DNA of 10,636 nt from Propionibacterium sp. (GTDB lineage Bacteria > Actinomycetota > Actinomycetes > Actinomycetales > Actinomycetaceae). A program made the translations under genes and the position numbers. The DNA lies in contig JAKECL010000026.1 in assembly GCA_030460725.1 (NCBI GenBank), positions 1-10,636 on the forward strand, read 5' to 3'. The stretch's first letter is position 1. Each line of letters starts with the position of its first letter. A model generated the notes under the pieces. It was given only the letters and a program-made list of their open reading frames with translations, searched no databases and was not told the DNA's origin. Positions 6,147 through 10,636 of this stretch are shown here, one piece after another.

Positions 6147-7271
6147 TCACGAGGGGGTGTAGGGGCTGACGACGACCTCCACGCGCTGGAGGTCCTTGAC
6201 CTCGCTGTACCCGGTGGAGGCCATGGTCCGTCGCAGTGCACCGACGAAGTTCAGCGATCCGTCGGCCCGGGTGGAGGGCCCGTAGAGGATCTGGCGCATG
6301 GTGCCCGCGGTGCCCACGTGGGCACGGTGACCGCGCGGCATGTCGGGGTGGGTGGCCTCCGACCCCCAGTGCCAGCCACGCCCCGGGGCCTCCTGGGCTC
6401 GGGCGAGGGCGGCCCCGAGCATCACCGCATCGGCCCCACAGGCGATGGCGCGCGTGAGGTCACCGGACAGCCCGATGCCGCCGTCAGCGATGACGTGGAC
6501 GTATCGACCACCGGACTCGTCCATGTAGTCGCGCCTGGCAGCGGCGACGTCTGCGATGGCGGTGGCCATGGGGGCGTGGACACCCAGGGAGCGGCGGGTG
6601 GAATGAGCCGCCCCTCCCCCGAATCCCACCAGGACACCTGCAGCACCCGTGCGCATCAGGTGCAGCGCCGCAGTGTCGGTGGAGACCCCACCGACGATGA
6701 CGGGAACGTCGAGCTCGTAGATGAAGCGCTTGAGGTTCAACGGTTCGGAGCGCGAGGACACGTGCTCAGCCGAGACCGTGGTCCCCCTGATGACGAAGAG
6801 GTCGACACCGGCATCCACCACGGCTCGCCAGTACCGTTGGGTGCGCTGGGGGGAGAGCTTCCCTGCCACGACCACCCCCGCCTCACGGATCTGCTGGAGG
6901 CGGGCGGTGATGAGCTCGGGTTGGATGGGCTCGGAGTAGATCTGCTGGAGGCGGGCGATGGAGTGCTCCTCGTCCAGGGCTGCGATCTCCTCGAACAGCG
7001 GCTCCGGGTCCTCGTAGCGCGTCCACAGGCCGTCGAGGTCGAGGACGCCGATGCCCCCGAGTCTGCCGAACTCGATCGCGGTGGTCGGACTCATCACCGA
7101 GTCCATGGGCGCAGCCATGATGGGAATGTCGACGTGGTAGGCATCAATCTGCCACCCGACGTTGACGTCCTCGGGGTCACGGGTGCGCCGGGAGGGCACC
7201 AGGGCGATGTCATCCAAGGAGTAGGCCCGTCGCCCCCGCTTGCCCCGACCGATCTCAACCTCATTGCTCAC
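6147..7271 (-). CDS. guaB3: GuaB3-type IMP dehydrogenase-related protein
   Basis: 374-residue (beta/alpha)8 protein of the IMP dehydrogenase/GMP reductase superfamily, matching the short actinobacterial GuaB3 group. It has no CBS domain pair. Visible motifs are the N-terminal SLDDIALVPSRRTRDPEDV (18-36), IMAAPMDSVMSP (51-62), IRGTTVSAEHVSSR (161-174), the loop GFGGGAAHSTR (216-226), HVIADGGIGLSGD (259-271) and the tail FVGALRRTMASTGYSEVKDLQRVEV (342-366). In true IMPDH the loop reads G-x-G-x-x-x-x-C-T-T-R; here His223 stands where the catalytic Cys should be. The Arg-Tyr dyad flap of guaB is also missing. Normal IMP oxidation is therefore unlikely, and a regulatory or altered catalytic role is inferred. 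The start is GTG; an AGGAT/TAGGAT element upstream may be a ribosome site or a -10 box of a leaderless message. It lies 80 nt after aspA. Confidence 0.9.
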   Translation of the reverse strand: MSNEVEIGRGKRGRRAYSLDDIALVPSRRTRDPEDVNVGWQIDAYHVDIPIMAAPMDSVMSPTTAIEFGRLGGIGVLDLDGLWTRYEDPEPLFEEIAALDEEHSIARLQQIYSEPIQPELITARLQQIREAGVVVAGKLSPQRTQRYWRAVVDAGVDLFVIRGTTVSAEHVSSRSEPLNLKRFIYELDVPVIVGGVSTDTAALHLMRTGAAGVLVGFGGGAAHSTRRSLGVHAPMATAIADVAAARRDYMDESGGRYVHVIADGGIGLSGDLTRAIACGADAVMLGAALARAQEAPGRGWHWGSEATHPDMPRGHRAHVGTAGTMRQILYGPSTRADGSLNFVGALRRTMASTGYSEVKDLQRVEVVVSPYTPS

Positions 7272-7277
7272 GAGCCG

Positions 7278-7283
7278 ATCCTA
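7278..7283 (-). promoter_or_regulatory. Candidate -10 box for a leaderless guaB3 transcript
   Basis: On the minus strand TAGGAT is followed by CGGCTC and then the GTG start of guaB3. A TANNNT hexamer ending at -7 is the spacing typical of leaderless genes in Actinobacteria, where transcription begins at the start codon. No clear -35 box is seen 16-18 nt further up. The alternative is that AGGA in the same element acts as a weak ribosome site at 8-10 nt spacing within an aspA-guaB3 message. Confidence 0.4.
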
Positions 7284-7289
7284 TCCGCA

Positions 7290-7325
7290 GGAGCGGGGCA
7301 GCGATGCGGCACACCACTCCGCTCC
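7290..7325 (-). other. Inverted repeat between aspA and guaB3
   Basis: GGAGCGG and CCGCTCC pair over 7 bp around a 22-nt loop in the 80-nt gap after aspA. It could be the aspA terminator, which would fit an independent guaB3 promoter just downstream. The long loop and high GC make chance pairing quite possible. Confidence 0.25.
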
Positions 7326-7351
7326 CCTCCACGCGAGCGAGGACCCACCTC

Positions 7352-8806
7352 TCATTGGAGGATCTGCTTCTCCGGATCCTCGTTGAACACCTCGCCCATG
7401 TAGCGAGGGTGCATGAGGTTCTCCACGGACAGCGCCCTGTCCAGCTCCTCCTCGTCGAGCAGGCCGTGTTCCAGGACAACCTCGCGCACGGACTTGCCGG
7501 TGCGGGCGCATTCCTTGCCCACCATGTCACCGTTGTGGTGACCGATGAGGTCATTGAGGTAGGTGACGATCCCGATCGAGTTCATGACGTAGTCCCTGCA
7601 CCTGTCGACATTCACGGTGATGCCCGTGACACAGCGCTCGTGGAGCGTGCGGGCAGCGTTGGTCAGCAGTTCGACCGACTCGAAGAGGCACTGGGCGATC
7701 ACCGGTTCCATGACGTTGAGCTGGAGCTGTCCGGCCTCCGCCGCCACCGTGACCGTGACGTCGTTGCCGATGACCTTGAAGCACACCTGGTTGACGACCT
7801 CGGGGATCACGGGGTTGACCTTGGCCGGCATGATGGAGGATCCGGCCTGCATCTCCGGCAGGTTGATCTCCTTGAGGCCCGCCCGCGGCCCGGAGGAGAG
7901 CAGTCGCAGATCGTTGCAGACCTTGGAGAGCTTGGAGGCAACCCGCTTGAGCGAGCCGTGGACGGCAATGTAGGCGCCGGTGTCCGAGGTCGCCTCCACC
8001 AGGTTGGGGGCGGCGACGACAGGGAGTCCGCTGACCTCTGCCAGGCGCCTGGTGACCAGGTCCTGGAAGCCCTCGGGCGTGTTCAGGCCCGTCCCGATGG
8101 CGGTGGCACCCAGGTTGACCTCCAGGAGCAGGGCGGCTTCGCGCCTGACATGGCGGATCTCCTCCTCCATGAGGACCGCAAAGGCCTCGAACTCCTCACC
8201 CACCGTCATGGGAACGGCGTCCTGCAGCTGGGTGCGCCCCATCTTGAGCGAGTCGGCGTACTTCTCCGCCAGGTGCCGGAAGTCCCCCGCCAACACGCCG
8301 AGGACCTCCACCAGCGGCGTGATCATGCAATGGAGGGCGATTCGGAACCCCGTGGGGTAGGAGTCGTTGGTGGACTGGGACTTGTTGACATGATCATTGG
8401 GGTTGATCGTGCGGTAGTCGCCCTTGGGGTGTCCCATCAGTTCCAACGCCAGGTTCGCCAGCACCTCGTTGGTGTTCATGTTCACCGACGTCCCCGCGCC
8501 TCCCTGGAACACGTCGATGGGGAACTGGTCCATGCACCTGCCGCGGTCCAGCACCTCGTCGCACGCGCGCACGATCAGGTCGGCGATCTCAGGTTCCAGG
8601 ACGTGCATCTCCGCATTGGCCAATGCCTCGGCCTTCTTCACCAGGACCATGCCCCGGACGAACTCCGGGAAGTCCTGGATCCGTCGACCGGAGATGTGGA
8701 AGTTCTCCAGGGCCCTGGCCGTGTGGATCCCGTAGTAGGCGTCCGCCGGGATCTCCTTGGAACCCAGGAGATCCTCTTCGATCCGTGTCCCCGCCTCGTC
8801 TGACAT
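7352..8806 (-). CDS. aspA: Aspartate ammonia-lyase
   Basis: 484-residue cytoplasmic enzyme of the aspartase/fumarase superfamily that converts L-aspartate to fumarate and ammonia reversibly. Motifs in order: RIEEDLLGSKEIPADAYYGIHTARALENF (8-36), which is the aspartase opening; FQGGAGTSVNMNTNEV (100-115); NDHVNKSQSTNDSYPT (137-152); GRTQLQDAVPMTVGEEF (190-206); and the superfamily signature GSSIMPAKVNP at 322-332, whose GSS carries the catalytic serine on the mobile loop. The signature reading PAKVNPVIPEVVNQ and the later AEAGQLQLNVMEPVIAQCLFES favour aspartase over fumarase. The length is that of normal, full-length family members (about 470-480). The ATG is supported by GGAGGA 9 nt upstream. 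It is divergent from the exonuclease gene and is followed on the same strand by guaB3. Fumarate feeds anaerobic respiration or the TCA branch; a specific link with purine synthesis is speculative. Confidence 0.95.
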   Translation of the reverse strand: MSDEAGTRIEEDLLGSKEIPADAYYGIHTARALENFHISGRRIQDFPEFVRGMVLVKKAEALANAEMHVLEPEIADLIVRACDEVLDRGRCMDQFPIDVFQGGAGTSVNMNTNEVLANLALELMGHPKGDYRTINPNDHVNKSQSTNDSYPTGFRIALHCMITPLVEVLGVLAGDFRHLAEKYADSLKMGRTQLQDAVPMTVGEEFEAFAVLMEEEIRHVRREAALLLEVNLGATAIGTGLNTPEGFQDLVTRRLAEVSGLPVVAAPNLVEATSDTGAYIAVHGSLKRVASKLSKVCNDLRLLSSGPRAGLKEINLPEMQAGSSIMPAKVNPVIPEVVNQVCFKVIGNDVTVTVAAEAGQLQLNVMEPVIAQCLFESVELLTNAARTLHERCVTGITVNVDRCRDYVMNSIGIVTYLNDLIGHHNGDMVGKECARTGKSVREVVLEHGLLDEEELDRALSVENLMHPRYMGEVFNEDPEKQILQ

Positions 8807-8864
8807 CCGTCCGTCTCCTCCGACAGAGCCGGTCGCAGTCCTTCAGTGGACCCAGGAAGGAACC

Positions 8865-8879
8865 ACCGGTTCGACCGGT
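8865..8879. promoter_or_regulatory. Perfect 15-nt palindrome upstream of aspA
   Basis: ACCGGT-TCG-ACCGGT is both a direct and an inverted repeat because ACCGGT is self-complementary. It lies 59-73 nt before the aspA start codon and just downstream of the candidate -10 box. As DNA it could be an operator at the start of transcription; as RNA it gives a 5-bp hairpin at the 5' end of the leader. The rest of the leader to the ribosome site shows no riboswitch I recognise. Confidence 0.4.
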
Positions 8880-8880
8880 A

Positions 8881-8896
8881 GGACCATCATAGGTCC
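8881..8896 (-). promoter_or_regulatory. Candidate aspA -10 box inside an inverted repeat
   Basis: GGACC-ATCATA-GGTCC is an inverted repeat whose 6-nt centre reads TATGAT on the minus strand, one mismatch from the TATAAT consensus. Transcription would start near 8878-8879, giving a leader of about 72 nt. No good -35 box is seen at 16-18 nt spacing. A regulator binding these arms would directly cover the -10 box, but no regulator is encoded nearby. Confidence 0.4.
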
Positions 8897-9195
8897 AGCA
8901 CCTGCGGCACGAGGCGAATCCCCTGATTGTCGTGGTCGAGAGGCCCGCCGAGGACCGTGTCCTCTCCACTCGCACCGCATGTCCGGGACCAATGGCCCGA
9001 CCAATCGGTCACTCCGTGGCACCCGCCGATCCGTCCCCGACGCCACATCTGCGTGGTCCCACCGGGGAGCCGCCACGGGTTTCACCACCCTGAGCGCACC
9101 GGTGGTGGCACCCCTGGATCCCCAGCGCGCAGCCCGTGGAGATCCAGGTGCGCCCGCCATGGCGCACACTGGGTGCACCCGACGGAGGAGGAGAC
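8897..9195. other. Non-coding divergent intergenic stretch with inverted repeats
   Basis: This is the gene-free remainder of the 389-nt gap between aspA and the exonuclease. I see no supported gene; open frames here are antisense or GC-driven and lack ribosome sites. Inverted repeats visible: GAGGAC-CGT-GTCCTC (8950-8964), CACCACC/GGTGGTG with an 11-nt loop (9083-9107), GTGCGC/GCGCAC with an 8-nt loop (9148-9167) and the 10-nt palindrome GGGTGCACCC (9171-9180), the last right before the exonuclease ribosome site GGAGGAGGAG. GACCAAT occurs twice 12 nt apart (8987, 8999). No clear promoter for the exonuclease is found; the DNA is poor in A+T. Confidence 0.4.
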
Positions 9196-9906
9196 GTGAA
9201 CTGGACGGACACCCCATGGATGGGCCTCGACACGGAGACGACCGGCGTGGATGTCACCCGCGACAGACTGGTCACCGCCGCCCTCGTGCTGCGCCCACAG
9301 GGTTGGCACCCCCACGAACCCGACCGTGTGCGCACCTGGCTCGCGGACCCCGGGGTGGAGATCCCCGGTGCTGCCACCCAGGTCCACGGCATCTCCACCG
9401 ATCTCGCCCGGACACAGGGTCGACCCGTCTCCGAAGTCCTCGACGAGGTGGCCACCGCCCTGGTCGACCACTGGAGACAGGGAGACCCGGTGGTGGCCTT
9501 CAACGCCTCCTATGACATCTCCCTGCTCGACGCGGAACTGCGCAGACACGACCTGGGGTCCTTCGAGGAACGCCTGGGCTCCTCACCGGCACCGGTGATC
9601 GACCCCCTGGTGCTCGACCGTGCCCTCGACCGCTACCGTCGGGGCAAGAAGACACTGGCGGCCATGGCTCCCGTCTACGGGGTGGAGCTGTCCCAGGACG
9701 CCCACACCGCGGAGGTCGACGTGGCCATGACCCTCGACGTCCTGGCCGCCATGGCACAGCGCCATCCCCGCATCGTCACCATGGATGCCAGCGAACTCCA
9801 TTCCTTCCAGCAACGGGCTCACCGTGAGTGGGCGGTCGACTTCGAGAAGTGGCTGCGTTCCAAGGGACGTGATGCCCACATCTCCCCGAACTGGCCACTG
9901 GACTGA
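9196..9906 (+). CDS. DEDDh-family 3'-5' exonuclease (DnaQ-like)
   Basis: 236-residue cytoplasmic exonuclease of the RNase T/DnaQ superfamily, which removes nucleotides from 3' ends using two metal ions. All three Exo motifs are present: ExoI LDTETTG with Asp12 and Glu14 (11-17), ExoII FNASYD with Asp107 (102-107), and ExoIII DAHTAEVDV with His170 and Asp175 (169-176), the H-x4-D spacing that defines DEDDh. The C-terminal 45 residues (FQQRAHREWAVDFEKWLRSKGRDAHISPNWPLD) form a helical tail seen in small actinobacterial proteins of this kind. The GTG start at 9196 is chosen over a frame 20 residues longer because GGAGGAGGAG lies directly upstream and the ExoI motif then begins near residue 11, as is usual. 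It stands alone on the plus strand between aspA and guaB. It is probably a repair or RNA-processing exonuclease rather than the replicative epsilon subunit; substrate cannot be told. Confidence 0.88.
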   Translation: MNWTDTPWMGLDTETTGVDVTRDRLVTAALVLRPQGWHPHEPDRVRTWLADPGVEIPGAATQVHGISTDLARTQGRPVSEVLDEVATALVDHWRQGDPVVAFNASYDISLLDAELRRHDLGSFEERLGSSPAPVIDPLVLDRALDRYRRGKKTLAAMAPVYGVELSQDAHTAEVDVAMTLDVLAAMAQRHPRIVTMDASELHSFQQRAHREWAVDFEKWLRSKGRDAHISPNWPLD

Positions 9907-9962
9907 GGACCGCCCACGCACCCGGAACCTCCCCGCACCGCATCCGCGACGCTGGCCGGGAC

Positions 9963-10062
9963 GCAGGCGAGGCCGGGCCGGGGCGCATGCGAGGCCAGGC
10001 ATGCACGCAAGCGAGGCCGGCACGCTGGCCAGGCCCGCACACAGGCGAGGCCGGCGCACCAC
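9963..10062. repeat. Degenerate 22-bp tandem repeat between convergent genes
   Basis: A 14-nt core close to GCAGGCGAGGCCGG occurs at 9963, 9985, 10007 and 10041. The first three copies are exactly 22 nt apart; the fourth is offset by 34 nt, as if 12 nt (near 10029-10040) had been inserted. Copies differ at one or two core positions (GCATGC..., ...CCAG, ACAGGC...). ACGCTGGCC also occurs twice, at 9949 and 10022. Within copy 2, GCATGC flanks GAGGCCAG (9985-10004), giving a 6-bp stem. The array fills the 178-nt gap between the 3' ends of the exonuclease and guaB. It is not CRISPR-like, as spacers are only 8 nt and themselves similar. Confidence 0.6.
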
Positions 10063-10076
10063 GGAATCCCCGGTGC
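10056..10076 (-). terminator. Possible guaB terminator
   Basis: GCACC and GGTGC pair around an 11-nt loop beginning 8 nt beyond the guaB stop codon. The stem is only 5 bp and has no U-tract, so the call rests mainly on position. The repeat array next to it offers other stems that could do the same job for both converging genes. Confidence 0.25.
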
Positions 10077-10084
10077 TCAGGCGC

Positions 10085-10636
10085 TCACTTGCTCCCGAAC
10101 CCGTGGTAATTCGGCGCCTGTGTGGTCATCTGGACATCATGGGGATGCGACTCGCGCAGACCTGCCGACGTGATCCGCACGAAGCGCCCGTTCTCCCTCA
10201 CAGCTGCCAGGGTCGGTGCGCCCAGGTAGAACATCGTCTGGTGCAGTCCGCCCACCAGCTGGTAGACGACTGCGGCCAGAGACCCGGAGTAGGGGACCTG
10301 ACCCTCAATGCCCTCGGGCACGATCTGGTCGTCGGAGGTCACGTCAGCCTGGAAGTAGCGGTCCTTGGAGTAGCTCTTGCGTCCACGGGAGCTCATGGCC
10401 CCCAGGGATCCCATGCCCCTGTAGAGCTTGAACTGCTTGCCATTGGTGAACACCAGTTCACCGGGCGACTCCTCACACCCGGCCAGCAGGGATCCGAGCA
10501 TGACGGTGTCGGCACCTGCCACCAACGCCTTGCCGATGTCGCCGGAGTACTGCAGCCCGCCATCGGCGATCAGGGGGACACCGGCGGGACCGCAGGCCTT
10601 GGCAGCCAGATGGATGGCAGTCACCTGGGGCACGCC
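10085..10636 (-). CDS. guaB: IMP dehydrogenase, C-terminal part (runs off right edge)
   Basis: The last 183 residues of inosine-5'-monophosphate dehydrogenase, which oxidises IMP to XMP with NAD+ in the committed step of GMP synthesis. The visible part begins GVPQVTAI, the stretch that follows the catalytic loop G-S-I-C-T-T-R in the family; the active cysteine should lie only a few codons beyond the window. Seen here: LIADGGLQYSGDI (IMP phosphate and ribose binding), VMLGSLLAGCEESPGE, YRGMGSLGAM, the mobile flap with its Arg-Tyr dyad (KDRYFQ) and PEGIEGQVPYSG. The tail ends DVQMTTQAPNYHGFGSK, a normal family C-terminus (MTTQAPNY). This is the functional IMPDH of the organism, in contrast with the cysteine-less guaB3 at 6147-7271. 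Its start, CBS domains and promoter are outside the window. Confidence 0.95.
   Translation of the reverse strand, partial: GVPQVTAIHLAAKACGPAGVPLIADGGLQYSGDIGKALVAGADTVMLGSLLAGCEESPGELVFTNGKQFKLYRGMGSLGAMSSRGRKSYSKDRYFQADVTSDDQIVPEGIEGQVPYSGSLAAVVYQLVGGLHQTMFYLGAPTLAAVRENGRFVRITSAGLRESHPHDVQMTTQAPNYHGFGSK

Noticed and set aside
5649..7403. 584-residue plus-strand open frame
   Set aside because: It runs antisense across the membrane-protein and guaB3 genes with low-complexity Pro/Arg/Gly composition and no family motif.
7304..8803. 499-residue plus-strand open frame
   Set aside because: It mirrors aspA on the opposite strand almost exactly; aspA has all family motifs and a ribosome site, while this frame has none.
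8861..8885. tRNA T-arm-like GGTTCGACC
   Set aside because: The flanking bases form only the ACCGG/CCGGT hairpin; there is no acceptor stem, anticodon arm or D arm around it.
9963..10062. CRISPR array
   Set aside because: Repeat cores vary, the intervals are about 8 nt and similar to each other, and no cas genes are present.

Overview
The window is high-GC DNA from an actinobacterium. The evidence is a third-position GC bias strong enough to open long antisense frames, several GTG starts, and a GuaB3-type IMP dehydrogenase relative, which is typical of Actinobacteria (and Cyanobacteria). A member of the Actinomycetaceae or a nearby host-associated group is a reasonable guess from the GH35/sugar-transporter content, but the sequence does not settle the genus. 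I see no mobile element, CRISPR array, tRNA or rRNA. The gene content looks mostly chromosomal and ordinary.

Left part (1-5460): a carbohydrate-use locus. Three minus-strand genes encode a CUT1-type sugar ABC importer in the order permease, permease, solute-binding lipoprotein. A strong hairpin terminator (86-116) follows the last gene. Divergent to them, on the plus strand, is a cytoplasmic GH35 beta-galactosidase. The two units share a 119-nt intergenic region with two short inverted repeats and -10-like hexamers on both strands, which suggests joint substrate-responsive control. The likely scheme is that the importer brings in a galactose-containing oligosaccharide and the GH35 enzyme removes the beta-linked galactose inside the cell. 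There is no importer ATPase and no regulator gene in the window, so a shared MsiK/MsmK-type ATPase elsewhere is inferred.

Middle part (5461-8806), all on the minus strand: aspA (aspartate ammonia-lyase), then guaB3 (IMPDH-like, without the catalytic cysteine), then an uncharacterised five-helix membrane protein. guaB3 has a -10-like TAGGAT ending exactly 7 nt before its GTG, so it may be transcribed leaderless from its own promoter. A strong GC-rich hairpin lies between guaB3 and the membrane-protein gene.

Right part (8807-10636): a 389-nt divergent intergenic region rich in inverted repeats, a plus-strand DEDDh (DnaQ-like) 3'-5' exonuclease, a convergent 178-nt intergenic region with a degenerate 22-bp repeat, and the C-terminal 183 residues of the true IMP dehydrogenase guaB, which runs off the right edge just after its catalytic loop. 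guaB and guaB3 are thus near each other on the same strand, but separated by aspA and the exonuclease.

No clearly new biological system is evident. The items most worth a second look are the GH35 active-site substitutions, the divergent operator region, the leaderless guaB3 candidate, the palindromic aspA promoter and the 22-bp repeat between converging genes.
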